The translations under genes and the position numbers were made by a program. Of a DNA stretch of 64,000 bases, positions 49,404 to 61,120 are shown piece after piece. The DNA lies in assembly GCA_034620365.1 (NCBI GenBank), contig JAQGEQ010000305.1, forward strand, positions 558,001 to 622,000, given 5' to 3'. The stretch is from Pegea sp. RAD2-039 (lineage: Eukaryota; Chordata; Thaliacea; Salpida; Salpidae). The notes below the pieces were generated by a model. It was not told the origin of the DNA. It searched no databases and saw only the letters and a list, made by a program, of their open reading frames with translations. Within the stretch, counting starts at the first letter, position 1, and each line of letters begins with the position of its first letter.

Positions 49404-49757
49404 ATAATTTATTTATTTCAATAAATGCGAATAGAGTACCTCCTGCTAACACACATTCTCACAAATAATACATATTAAGTTTAAAATATAAAGCAAAAGA
49501 TGTAACACATGGCATTTCAGTAGTCCTCAAAGCATATAACAGTGAACAATTACGTAGAATATTAATAATATAAGAAAGAGATATGATTAACGTACCAGGT
49601 GATATGTGCTTATTAAGATTTAATTTGTGTCGTATGAGTTAATATAATTTCAGGAAAGGACTAATGGAAAAGAAAGTATCGAGTTGAAGGCCAACTAAAT
49701 TGAGGATAATTTAAAAAATAAGAAGTAAGTCGTTTTTAATCTGCCGAATTTCCAAAA
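49404..49757 (-). mobile_element. LINE 3' fragment, copy C
   Basis: On the minus strand this ~350-bp piece aligns by eye with the intact LINE from codons for LEIRRIKYDLILIF through ISPSLKLYQLRRHKLHLNKP (about 4528-4690), skips much of the C-terminus, and ends with the shared 3' module and AAAT tail. The frame is broken by stops (for example KLY-stop-LIRHKLNLNK). The 3' module has lost the AGGCACCCTCC segment. It is a dead, 5'-truncated copy. Confidence 0.8.
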
Positions 49758-51205
49758 TAAATTAAAGACTACATGCTAATTAATTATATATTAAGAGATA
49801 AAACTTTAATAATGCCGACTTAGTTCTCTCTGTGAACAAATTTGTTTTTCCAATTTATCATTGAATTTCTCTACTTAAAATTCACAATTTTGTAATAATC
49901 ATACACTCTGTTTTTAATTGCATCCAAGATCTTATGTTAATGTCTATCATCCATAAAAATATTTGTCTTAGTATGTCTTCAGGTTTCACTATATCACGTA
50001 ATTCTTTAAACTTGTTTCTAGGGACTTACCCTTACTGCATGCTATAGGTTTCTCTTAAAGGTTAAATTTTCGCCTTCAGAATTTCAAAATTTATTATAAT
50101 TGTAATAATCTTTATAGATTAAAAGTTAGTTTATCTAAAATTATTTTTTTTTTCTATTTTTATCACAATTTTTTTTAAACTTGTTTTAATTTTGTTACTT
50201 GTAAGATAGGTTAGCTTTCTTTTTTTTACTTTTTTGGTTTACTATCTTGCTGTATTTTTAATACAAATTGTAATTTATATTTTGTAAATCTCTATGTATG
50301 CTTCAAAAAAATGTTAATTAAGGTTTTTATCCGAAACTATTTTTATTTTTTTTCAGATTTTTATTTTTAATTATGATTAAATTTTTATTTATTGTTGTTT
50401 AAATAAGAAATTATACTTAAACATTTTATTGTAAATAAAATAGTTTTTTGAACTTTAGTTAATTTTTATAAACTTATTTTAGTAATTTGTTTCATGAATA
50501 GAGTTCTAAATCTTTATTTTATTGTTATCAAAATATGTTTTTATGAAGAGCTCCTTATAAAAGCTTTTAATTATTTTTTGTATCATTTTAAAGTAAATTA
50601 AGATAAATAAAAATTTTATAACAAATATTTTTAAGTAATTAATTGAATAATAGACTATCAGTTGAAAGTTTATTTATCTGAAACAAGAATCACTTTTATA
50701 TTAAAATTATTTTATTACTTATATATAAGATTATTTCAATAAATGATAAAAGTAAAACTATTATATTTTATATTTTTTTATGATGCTATAGAGTCAAAGG
50801 TAATAAAAATAGTTTTTTATAAATAAATGTTTTTATAAAAATTGCTTTATTAGATAAATAAAATTCAGATTATTATATTTAATTTTATAAAAGTATTTAA
50901 AACCATCATTGTTATTTTATGTAAAAGTATATATGTTTAGTATAAATAAGATAATTTTGCTTATTTGCTTTCAATTGTTTATATGTTAGTTTTTAAAAGT
51001 TGTATTTAAAAGAAGTAATATTTGTCTTTTTATCATATTTTGATTTGCTTAGGTAGTTTAAGGTTTGTTTAGATTATATTTTATGTGTTATCTATTTTAT
51101 ATCATTATTAATAATTTTTTATATCATAATAAATTTCTGTTTAAAAATAATATATATTAATTCATTCTTTATTAACAGATTACAGCTTATGATAAAAACA
51201 AAATA

Positions 51206-51856
51206 ATGTCTACCTTTTTTGGCTTACCAAGTTCTGAAAATAACAATGAACCAAATAAGGGTAGTGGTAACCTTATGCAGTCTCCACTACTCAATATAGA
51301 TCCTAAATACTTAGGAGGATCAGATGACTACATATTTTTGGAAGATGCTGGCCCTGTAAGATCACGATTCCAGACAATGTGCTCAATGGTTGGGGTTACA
51401 ACATGTGTGGGGGGTCTTACTGGAGGCTTACAAAGTTTAAGGTACACTGGAATTCAATTATTAAAAGGTCAGAAATCTAAACGGATGCAGATGACCAGCG
51501 CCTTGTTTAAAAATGGAGGACAAGTTGCTCAAAAGTTTGGAGCTGCTTCATTTTTATATTGTGCTTGTGCAATTATCTGTGAGAAGTCACGTGGTGTTGA
51601 TGATGAAATTAACACTATTGTTGGTGGTGCCACTGCTGGTGCTTTATATAGCTTACCTGGTGTGTTTAATGTTCATAAGTATGGTGGTCAAGAAACTGAA
51701 GAAGCCATGGGGTTTGTGAGAAAATCTATCAGAAGACTACCACCTATTGGTCGTTTTTTTGTTGGCATAGGAATTGGTACAGCGTTTGGTGGAGTCATGG
51801 CTATTTACAGAAACCAAACAAATGATTATATTAAAAACATCACTACGAGAGTATAA
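51206..51856 (+). CDS. TIMM23: TIMM23, channel subunit of the mitochondrial inner-membrane translocase
   Basis: A single uninterrupted exon of 216 aa, close to human TIMM23 (209 aa). The N-terminal ~65 residues form the intermembrane-space region (SPLLNIDPKYL). The Tim17/22/23 domain follows: GGLTGGLQSLRY, QKSKRMQMTSALFKNGGQVA, FGAASFLYCACAIICEKSR, and INTIVGGATAGALYSLPGV, with glycine-rich GxxxG-type helices making four membrane segments. It imports presequence proteins with TIMM17 and TIMM50. Start: ATG in AAAATAATG, preceded by an in-frame-independent AG that may be a UTR splice acceptor. A candidate AATAAA lies near 52080. Confidence 0.96.
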   Translation: MSTFFGLPSSENNNEPNKGSGNLMQSPLLNIDPKYLGGSDDYIFLEDAGPVRSRFQTMCSMVGVTTCVGGLTGGLQSLRYTGIQLLKGQKSKRMQMTSALFKNGGQVAQKFGAASFLYCACAIICEKSRGVDDEINTIVGGATAGALYSLPGVFNVHKYGGQETEEAMGFVRKSIRRLPPIGRFFVGIGIGTAFGGVMAIYRNQTNDYIKNITTRV

Positions 51857-52509
51857 AAACTGAAAGCTCATATTACTTGATATAAAGTTTTTTACTTTTT
51901 TGGCTGATTATTTAATTTAAATTGGTATCGTATCTTGAACTGATGTAAAATGGGTCTTCATTTATCTTGATAGTTATAAAAGACTTGTGTTCATACCTAC
52001 CAAGCTTTGTTCTATTCAACCAAGCTCTGTTATTTTGATATTACTTATGTTATGATAATCAATTTTTTGCAAAAAGATAAATAAAACTATTAAATGATAT
52101 TTCAAAAAAGCTTTAATTGTCTTTGTTTTTTGTTGATTTGATAATATTTGTTATGAAATGAGACTTTAATTAAATGTTGGAATGAATTTATATATAGCTC
52201 ATTAAACTAACTTAAATGTTAGCCAGAAATTTTATCAAAATAATTCTATATAGATTTGTCACAGAGTTCTTTGTTAGTTTGATTTTCAGGGGAAAAGCAA
52301 TTTGTTTATAAACTAATAATATCAATTTTATGTTTAAATAAGATATAAAGTCGTGTTTTATACGACTAGTAAATATTCAACTTATATTTTGATGTTTTAT
52401 GAGATGTAATTACTAATTATAAGTGATAATTAACTGTATTTTTTCTTTTAGTAAATATAGGTGAATATCTAAATCTTAAATTTTTATTGCTGATAAAAAA
52501 ACTTGTTTA
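51857..52509. other. Spacer between TIMM23 and TRMT44
   Basis: About 650 bp containing the TIMM23 3' UTR and the TRMT44 promoter region; no other feature seen. Confidence 0.5.
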
Positions 52510-54780
52510 ATGTCTTGGAAATTTGAGGGTGATGTTGGTGGTGAATGGGATGAAAGATCTTTTAGGACTAGTGTTGAGTTATGGGTCAAACGTCCTAACC
52601 TTTGTAACAAAATAGTTAGTTGTTCCTCCATCGTTTCTATTGACAAGTTGATGTTTGAAGACATTTTAGACTCTGTTAATGAGGTCTGCCGAAACTTGAA
52701 AGATTCCTTATCATACTCAACAATAATAAAAGAACTTGAGGAAAAAGCTAATTGGAAAATTCTTAGAAGAAAGTTAGTGCCCCGAAAAAGTAGTTTGTTT
52801 GAATCAGCAGATGAGGTCGTGATTAGCTCAGATCACTTTCATCTATTCTTACCCCTAAATTCTGACTTTACTTTGGATAATCAGAAATTAAGATATGCAT
52901 TTGTATTAAATCCTGATTTATCAAAAGGTTTAGAGGTAGTGTCATTATGGGTTAGTCAACCTCAGAGTAATATAAAAAATGAGACAATTTTGAAAAGAAG
53001 TTGTCATCCAACTATAAAGTGGCTGAAATCCATATTCCTTCCATTTTTGAAGAAGAGTTTAAGAGACTCAAGTGGAAGTTTATTTCCTGCCTCTAATTCT
53101 TGTATCAACTCAGAACTTTATGCTTTGAAGTATGAAGAGTTGAAAGCTAAATATGGTAAAAAAATTGCTGAGGTATTTCAATAATTTTTTTGTTTATCAG
53201 AAATTGAATTTATGAATTTTTTAAACTAAATTCTCAACTAAATCATAAACTAGAAGAATATATTTAAAATATCATTCTACTTATCAAATTTATTATCATT
53301 TTTCATTTAATTTATTCTTTATTTATTTAAATGGATCATTATTACTAACTTAACAAAACTTTTATGTTACTATCAATGATTAGTTTCAATTTACCATTTT
53401 TCATCAAATACAAACTTTTCTGATTTTACTTTTCTGATTTTTTAGTCTTGGCCTGAAGTAACTGATCCTCAAAAATATGTAATGGAAGATGTAGCTATTG
53501 CTTCATATCTACTTGTCTTATGGAAAACTGAACGTGAAAGCAAAAATATCGACAAAAAACAATCATTTGTTGATATTGGATGTGGAAATGGACTACTTAC
53601 TCACATTCTAACCTCAGAAGGAGTAAGTTGATCAGAGTTTTCAGATATGAGATTAACTGGTGACGTCATCAGCATCTAGGAAAAGGTTTGGACCTACGTT
53701 CCCGAGGTATCTGGTCTATGTACGGTCCAGAAACAAAATTAGAAGAGCATTGTGTCTTACCTGATGATACTACACATTTGGAAGGTTATGACTGGTTGCT
53801 AGGTAACCATTGTGATGAGTTGACTCCATGGTTACCAGTTTTAGCAGCAAAATGTTCCAAACCCACCAACTTTTGGTTATTACCATGTTGTTTCTTCGAT
53901 TTTTTTGGTAAATATTCAAGAAAACAATCTTCATCTGGTCAGTACTTTGACTACATCAACTTTATCTCATCAATCTGTAAGACATGCGGATATGCAAATG
54001 AGGTGGATGTGATGAGGATCCCGTCAACGAAACGAGTCAGTTTCTTGCTATGTTTGCCTTGTTTCACAGTTAATTTCAAATTAGAAAAAATCTAATAATT
54101 CTTTTCAGGTTTGCATCATTGGAAGACATGAAGACACAAATCGAGAGCTTCTTCTGAATCAAATTGAAGATCTGATCAACTCCAGAAAGTCATCTCAACA
54201 TAAATCTAACAATTTTGTGCCAAGACCTAAACTAGAACCAGTGAATAATTGCACTCGTATAGATAAGTCTTTAAAAGTTCAAGTGGTTCAAATGGTTACC
54301 AACAATTTACTTTCACAAACTAATTACATCAATTTAAAAGGTAATTTGGTTACTTTGAAATGATGTTTTATAAATATAAATGTTGTGAAAAAAGATGGAG
54401 TTAAATGGAATAAAGGAGGAAGATTAGAATTGAAAGAAGTAGCTGATTCGTTTGATGAAAATATGAAACAAAAACTGAAAAAAGAATGCGGAGGAATTCA
54501 AACTTTACTTCGAAATAATCATCAAGTCAGTTACTGAGTTAATTTCAAATCTCTTTAACTTTTTTGTGATCAGATCTTCTTGGTCCAAGGAGGTTATGTT
54601 CAAATCCGAGATTGGAACAACATGAACTGCCAAGAAGGGAACAAGAGGAAGAGAAAAAGAACTAACAACAATCAACAAAATGTTCATAAAACTAAACCAT
54701 GTTGGTTTGATTGCCATCACCCTGATGGTTGCCCTCGGTCACCTACTACTTGCCCATTTTTACATAAAACTGAAGAATAA
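52510..54780 (+). CDS. TRMT44: TRMT44, tRNA(Ser) Um44 2'-O-methyltransferase
   Basis: Six exons close in phase to 590 aa: 52510-53172, 53446-53622, 53673-54035, 54109-54340, 54395-54525, 54574-54780. The SAM-binding motif is FVDIGCGNGLL (262-272). The family blocks GKGLDLRSRGIWSMYGP, GYDWLLGNHCDELTPWLPV, LLPCCFFDFFGKYSRKQ and RIPSTKRVCIIGR follow in order. The ending CGGIQTLLRNNHQ plus a C-terminal CCCH zinc finger (C565, C575, C582, H586 in CWFDCHHPDGCP...TCPFLH) matches animal TRMT44. It methylates U44 in tRNA-Ser in the cytosol. Exon 3 starts at CATCAG|CAT, which restores EG|HLGKGLDLR; the AG closer to the exon would break the frame. Introns are short (50-70 nt) except the first. Confidence 0.95.
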
Positions 54781-57700
54781 CTTTAATTTAAGTTTTTACT
54801 TTTCGATTGACTATTAATTTGTAGTGAATTTTTGAAGAAAATTATATTTAAAATATTTGTTTCTTCATTTTAATGAATCTTTTTATCTTATTTTATTAAA
54901 AAGATAATTTTTGTGACATAGTTTGATTTAGTGAGTAATTAAAAAATGGGGCATTTTATGTCCTGCTAGTAGTTTCAGAGAATTAAAAATGTCAAAAAAC
55001 GATAAAATTTTCATCTTGAATAACTTTTAGGTCACCGGTTCCCAAAAATTATGTGATTGTAACTCCTGTATAAGAATTAAATAATCTTCAATAAAGTTTT
55101 GTGATTGGTAGAAAAGACGAATCATACAATACAGAGCTTCACTTGAATAATCTTAATATATCAAACTTTAAATCAACTTTATTTCTTCTAAGAGTATTAA
55201 ATTAGACGAGTAATAATTATCGCTCATTTGATGTGAATAATGCTCCTTAGAAATCAGATCTTTAGAAGCAAAATCTTTATTGCAAACGCTGAGTCTGGGA
55301 TTCAAATACTAATTGTTTGCGAGGTTTTTTTTAACTTAATAATTTTTAACTTGTTCACTAAGGGTTCTCAAACACGACCTTTAGTAACCCTTTGGGACAG
55401 CTAGCTTTTGATGAGTGCTTTGAAGTTTGGAAAACAAGGTGTTTTTTCAAAAATATTTGGAAAAATTTTCATCGAAAAAAACTACTTCTGTCGTCTATTT
55501 CATTAATTAAAAAAAGACAAAACAATTTGATTCGTGCAAAATGACAAGAACTTCATTTGAAAAGGTAAGATTAGACTGAGTACTTGATAAAAGACAGTTG
55601 TTGGCAGAAGTCAGATTTTATTAAGTAAAACAAATAAATTTTTGGCAAGATTTGCTTATGTAAATAATATTAAAATCTCATATTCAGAGAGAGCTAACAA
55701 TTTGTCTTCTCTTTTAAATGTTTTCAAAATCAATTATAAGACTAAAAAATTTACTTTGTTATTATAATGCTTAACAAACTTGAAATAAAATTTCAAGAAA
55801 GTTTAGATATGATTCTCTGTCGAAGTATATCTGTGAAAATGTGTGTTAGCGGGAGTTGCTCTCTTCAGGCACCCTCCTTCGCATTTATTGTAATAAATAA
55901 ATAATTACAAATTAAACTTCTAATTACTTTCTTATTAGTAAATCTTAAGTATTTTTGCTAGTAGAAGTTCTGGTTGAAACTGAAATTTGCATTAAACAAT
56001 TGATAACTTATTATGATATGGCACAAACATAATCATTTCTAGTTTAAGTTGATGGTAATTCTACTGTCAGTAATTGTTTTTCTTGATTTATGAAATTAGA
56101 TGCCACAGGTAAAAATGATTTTATAATTTTAAATGTTTTATTTCAAACAAAACACACATTCTTTAACAATAAAATCTTTTAAAATAATTATTTAAAAATG
56201 ATTGTAAAAAAGTATTTTGAAATTTAAGTATTTAATTAGGTGTTTTAGGGTTGTAAAAGGTTTTAAATGGTTTAATGTTGAAGTGCACTACGCACATTCT
56301 TCTAAAGATGATTCCTGTGAATAACTTCCAAGGAAAATAGAGTTTAAAGTTAGTATGCAGGAAACAAACTAACATTTTAAAGTGTAATGATCTATCACAT
56401 ATCGTTTAAAAATCTTAGAAGATGAGTTATCTACTAGCCCAAGTATAAAAGCATATTCAGGTGGCAAAATTAGTTATCAAACTATCGTCATATTTGCAAA
56501 AAATAGTTTAGCAAACAAACTCATCTTAAACTTGAGTATTTACATCTGTAGGACTAATGTATTGATACTTTTATTCACTATTAAACTGAGTTACCGTTTC
56601 GCCCAAATTACAGAGATTTCCGCTTCTCCACAAATCTTACTTTGCATTGCTGTTTGTTACAGTGTCCACTTCTTTCTACTTTGCAATCGTTTGACTTTTC
56701 ATTGCTTTTTTTTTTCTTTTTTTTTTAATAATTTTGAGCTCACAAATGATATAGTTTGAATCTTATCAATCTGTAGTCATTATTCTTTAAAAGATGGTTT
56801 ATTTAAGATTTTTATCATCTCTATATCTTATATATTGGATAAATTTCCAGCAGGCCTTTTTCAAAATAGAATTAATTTTTAGAAGTTTCATACAACTGGT
56901 TGTTATTCTTGAATGAGAATTTTATGTTTTCAGTATTTTAGTTTATAGTCGCTGTCAACAGTTTAGCCAAAAATTAAGTGTAACAAATTCATCATGGCAA
57001 TATAAATAAATAAATATTAAAACTGATTAGCAATAATCTGAAGTAAGAATTTTTAAATTCTAATTTCTTTTGTTGTGTCTTCTTTATTTTTTGTTTTAAG
57101 TACTTTTTAACACTCTTCTAATGTATTTATTTTAAATAATATTTTAAACACGTTGGGCTGTTCTACTTTATTAGAAAAGCTTTTATTTTTCTTATACTTT
57201 TGAAAATACTTCTAATATCAACTATTAATTTTTTCAAGCTTTTAAAGTGTTTTTTGTTATATTTAAAACCACTTATGGCAATGGAATTGTCACAATTACA
57301 TAAAACATTTATGACAAAAATAAACTTGTTATTGATTTTACAAAAACATATCAAGTATTAAGAAAGTCTATATATTATTGTGACTTGTTATTATTTTATT
57401 CATATGATTGTTATAACATATAAAAACATCCAATGGTTTTAGAATGTTTAATGTTATTCATAATTTATTCTTTCTTAATATAATTAGTTTTTTATGTGAC
57501 AAAATTATCATTTTATTTTTTCTTATAAACATTTAAATTAACTAAAATTTTGTTTGAATAGTTTTTGAAATTGTGATTTATGTTCTTGTTTAATTTTCAT
57601 AGAACTTTGTTTCATTTTCTAGAGTACCTTAAATGTATTTATCTTGTAGAAAACCTTTTTAGTTAGTGTTTTTATTGCATTATATAAATTACCTTTTCTT

Positions 57701-58994
57701 TATTATTAGCAGCATTATCATGCTAGACTAATCTTGTTGAACTATATTAATTAAGATTTCTTTTCTTACAGTCATATCTGTAGCCATTTCTTGAATAAAT
57801 GAATTTATTTATTCTTTACTTGTTGATCATTCAATTAATACCATTCATGTTAAGTTTTTGCTTAAAAAGCTGTTTTACTGCTTTAATGTCATGCTTATAT
57901 TTTTACTTATCTATTATAAAAGTTTTCTTTTATGAAGTAAAAACACTTTTTCTCTTATTGTTCACTTTATTGTTTCATAATTTAGACTAATTTCAGCAAT
58001 TGCTTTTTATTTGATTATTAAAAGTAATTAGTTTTTAGTTTTCAAATATTAATATTTTTAATAGAAATCAGTCATATTTTCTAATTTCTTATTAGGTTTG
58101 ATATTTTCTTTTTTAGGTTTTATAATCAAGACCTTTGAGTCATCTTTTTAAAGAACTAAAATACCCAATCTCTTCCTTTTTTTGTTTCAAGTCATGAGTC
58201 AACATTAATATACATTCTGCTTTTAATTTTAATTGATAAACTTTCACTTAACTTGCCTTAATTTTCAATCTGGCCATATTTTTTGTAATTATAAATTTCC
58301 ACTAAATTTAGCTAGATGCATTTTTTGTTACAAATATTTTTTGATTTTTTCATCAAGATTATATAATCAATTTTGTTAAAAAAATCTTGATAACTAAATT
58401 TTAATTTTGTTTATATATATATAATAATTTTATATTTATTCAGTAATTTTGAGTATGTAACTAGTAATACCAATTCATTATAAATTCAAAAACCTTTTTG
58501 AAATTTCTTTTATTTTAATATCTTTTACTTAAAAATACTCAAAAAGTGAGTATAATAAAAATGTTAAAAATATATTTTATTGACTCTAACAAAATAAAGC
58601 TTATTATTTTGTTAGTTTCATATTTTTTCTACTTATACATAATATATTATAAAATATTATTTAAAACATTACATTATAATCAAGAATTAAATGAAAACTT
58701 TTTTTTGTAGGGTTTTTAAATAAATGAACTACTTTGTCATTAATGAAAAAAATTGAAGTTAGAATTTTAAAGGTTTGTGATATAAACTTGATTTGTTTAC
58801 AGATTGAATAATCTAAGCCAAATAAGTTTTATTTTTATATTTCATTTTCAATATTTTTTTATTTTTAAAGTTAAGTTAAAAGTGTGATAAAAATATTTTT
58901 ATTACTTTCATTGATAAATATTAAATTATTACTCACCAACATACTCACCAACTTTTATTCTTCTTAATTTATATTTACTTTTGAAGGAATTTAG
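54781..58994. other. Long A/T-rich intergenic region upstream of the CNOT3 pair
   Basis: No supported gene. It contains one LINE 3' tail fragment (about 55826-55894). Several open stretches (for example 56532-56759, 57799-57990) are T-rich hydrophobic noise. A 5' UTR exon of the first CNOT3 gene may be hidden here, because an AG acceptor-like site directly precedes that gene. Confidence 0.5.
55826..55894 (+). repeat. LINE 3' terminal module, copy D
   Basis: GTGTGTTAGCGGGAG, a TTG loop, CTCTCTTCAGG, CACCCTCCTTCGC, ATTTATTG and an (AAAT)n tail match copy A with only a few changes. I cannot recognise RT coding sequence upstream, so this is a very short 5'-truncated insertion, or a non-autonomous copy that carries only the tail. 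Confidence 0.75.
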
Positions 58995-59159
58995 ATGAAA
59001 AGAAGCCAAAAAAGATGGCTGATAAACGTAAATTGCAAGGAGAAATGGATCGATGCTTCAAAAAGATTCAGGAAGGAGTTGAAACCTTTGAAGACATCTG
59101 GCAGAAACTGTACAGCGCCAACAACACTAATCAGAAGGACAAATATGAAAGTGATTTGA
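58995..59159 (+). other. Upstream ORF overlapping the first CNOT3 start
   Basis: An ATG at 58995, directly after GGAATTTAG, opens a 54-codon frame that runs across the CNOT3 start (59015) in another frame and stops at 59157-59159. If this ATG is in the mRNA it would lower CNOT3 translation or force leaky scanning. If the AG is a splice acceptor, the uORF starts at the first base of the exon. Confidence 0.35.
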
Positions 59160-61120
59160 AAAAAGAAATTAAAAAGCTGCAAAGATTGAGAGATCAAGTG
59201 AAGACATGGGCTGCTTCTAATGAGATTAAAGACAAAGATACTCTACTCAGTTATAGAAAATTGATTGAGACTCAAATGGAGAAGTTTAAGATTGTTGAGC
59301 GCGAGACGAAGACGAAGGCTTACTCGAAAGAAGGTTTAGGTGCTGCTGCAAAAGTTGACCCAGCTCAAAAAGAAAAAGAGGAAACTGAACAGTGGTTGCA
59401 GTCGATGATAACTGCGCTTAATCTTAAGTTAGATATGGCTGAAGGTGAAATTGAGACCTGCTCATCACTATCTAGAAAAAGAAAGATAGATAGAGATAAA
59501 CAAGAACGAATTGAAGAGTTAAAAACAGTTGCCAATACCCATCGGTTCCATCTCCAGTATCTTGAGTGTTTGTTGCGAATGCTAGACAACGAAACCATCA
59601 CCTCAGATAAGATTAATTTGATCCGAGATGACCTGGATTACTATCTTGAGGCTTGTGAAGATCCTGACTATGAACATAATGAGTTTCTCTATGCTGATAT
59701 GGGTCTTGATGAGTCTGTAGTTTCTACAAGTGTTGCTGGTGTTGCTACAAACGCGTCTCCTACTGAAAGTAGTCAGCCCAGTACAGCTGGTGATGAAACA
59801 GAACCTTTATCTACCATCCCGGTCGTCAAAACTGAATCAGTGGTCAGTTTGCCGAAAGAAGATGAAAATCGACCCACTAAACGAGTTCCTAAACTTGAAG
59901 ATACTCCTAAAAAAGTTCCTCCAACTTCTACAGCATCTTCATCTTCTAGAAACGGAGCTCTTCCGAGAGTAACATCTTCCACAACTGTTCCTGTTACCAA
60001 ACCAACCATTAAAACTTCAACCACGCATATGGTTAGCACCAGTCAACCATATGCTGCTGCTGCTGCACACCAGAACACCAATCTAAATTCACCATCTCAA
60101 GCCCCCAAAACCACTCACAGTACACCAACTAGTGAAGTGGAGTTCAGATCAGCTCCATCAGCATCTCAACCAAGTACTTATGAACCTCGAAAGTTATGGA
60201 ACATCAACAACCACTACCCTGCTGCATCGGTTGATGACAACAACGCTGATATTCAGAATACTGTCAACAGTATTGTTACAAGTGTTGAATCCATGAATCT
60301 ATCTCCAAGCTTAATGAACGATAAGTTGTCGCCAAACCCAGAAAACGAAGATGAGGTCCCCATCACTGCCACTCCGATAGTCACCAACAGTAGCAGTGTC
60401 AACGGAGCTTTGGTTGGTAGCAGTCCACCACCCATCTCTCCTCCAAACACCTTCGACAACGGCACCAATCGTAAACCCTTGATGCAAACCTCAGTGATGC
60501 CTACTCTCAACCGGAAGCTGTCTTCCTCGACTTTTGATCGAAACTCGTCAGATCTAAGTTCAATAAGTGCTGTAGTGAAACAGGAGCAGAGTTTGAATCA
60601 GCAGTCGATCAACATCACCGGGATCGAATCACGAGTGACTCCCTTACAAGGAGTAGCTCCTCTTGGAACCATTGAACCTTCAAAAGAGAATCAATGGCAG
60701 AAGGTTCTAACTGACTCCTGTTATCGGCACATGCCTCATCCTTCGGACTCTGAACGTCAACGTCATTATCTTCCTCGAAATCCCTGTATGACCCCTCATT
60801 ATTATCCTCAGGCCCCTATTCCATTGCATGACTCGTTAGAGTTTTATTTACGTCTTAGTACGGAGTCACTTTTTTTTATATTCTACTACATGGAGGCTAG
60901 TAAGGCGCAGTATATGGCAGCTAAAGCACTTAAAAAGCAATCTTGGAGATTTCATACGAAGTACATGATGTGGTTCCAACGTCACGAAGAACCCAAAACT
61001 ATAACTGATGAATACGAACAGGGAACTTATATCTATTTTGATTATGAAAAATGGGGTCAACGCAAGAAAGAAGGATTTACATTTGAATATCGGTTCCTTG
61101 AAGACCGTGAACTACAATGA
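59015..61120 (+). CDS. CNOT3: CNOT3 (NOT3/5), subunit of the CCR4-NOT deadenylase, copy 1
   Basis: A single intronless ORF of 701 aa (human CNOT3: 753). The Not3 N-terminal coiled-coil domain (~1-235) is very conserved: MADKRKLQGEMDRCFKKIQE, KKEIKKLQRLRDQVKTW, ERETKTKAYSKEGLG, KVDPAQKEKEE, ending ...NEFLYADM. A long Ser/Thr/Pro-rich linker follows (~240-560). The C-terminal NOT box (~565-701) includes HYYPQAP, TESLFFIFYYMEASKAQYMA, AAKALKKQSWRFHTKYMMWF and EGFTFEYRFLED. It pairs with CNOT2 on CNOT1 and controls mRNA decay. The absence of introns contrasts with most other genes here. It is followed 1.2 kb downstream by a shorter paralogue in the same orientation. Confidence 0.97.
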   Translation: MADKRKLQGEMDRCFKKIQEGVETFEDIWQKLYSANNTNQKDKYESDLKKEIKKLQRLRDQVKTWAASNEIKDKDTLLSYRKLIETQMEKFKIVERETKTKAYSKEGLGAAAKVDPAQKEKEETEQWLQSMITALNLKLDMAEGEIETCSSLSRKRKIDRDKQERIEELKTVANTHRFHLQYLECLLRMLDNETITSDKINLIRDDLDYYLEACEDPDYEHNEFLYADMGLDESVVSTSVAGVATNASPTESSQPSTAGDETEPLSTIPVVKTESVVSLPKEDENRPTKRVPKLEDTPKKVPPTSTASSSSRNGALPRVTSSTTVPVTKPTIKTSTTHMVSTSQPYAAAAAHQNTNLNSPSQAPKTTHSTPTSEVEFRSAPSASQPSTYEPRKLWNINNHYPAASVDDNNADIQNTVNSIVTSVESMNLSPSLMNDKLSPNPENEDEVPITATPIVTNSSSVNGALVGSSPPPISPPNTFDNGTNRKPLMQTSVMPTLNRKLSSSTFDRNSSDLSSISAVVKQEQSLNQQSINITGIESRVTPLQGVAPLGTIEPSKENQWQKVLTDSCYRHMPHPSDSERQRHYLPRNPCMTPHYYPQAPIPLHDSLEFYLRLSTESLFFIFYYMEASKAQYMAAKALKKQSWRFHTKYMMWFQRHEEPKTITDEYEQGTYIYFDYEKWGQRKKEGFTFEYRFLEDRELQ

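Larger units (their letters stand above)
47770..51205. other. Intergenic region upstream of the coiled-coil gene and TIMM23
   Basis: Contains E2F-like motifs (48076-48098) and a reversed LINE fragment (49404-49757). The rest is extremely A/T-rich, especially 50100-51180. A TTATTAACAG just before TIMM23 could be the 3' end of an intron in its 5' UTR. Confidence 0.5.

Noticed and set aside
59773..60510. Minus-strand ORFs inside CNOT3 copy 1.
   Set aside because: Shadow frames of the Ser/Thr/Pro-rich linker; no independent coding evidence.
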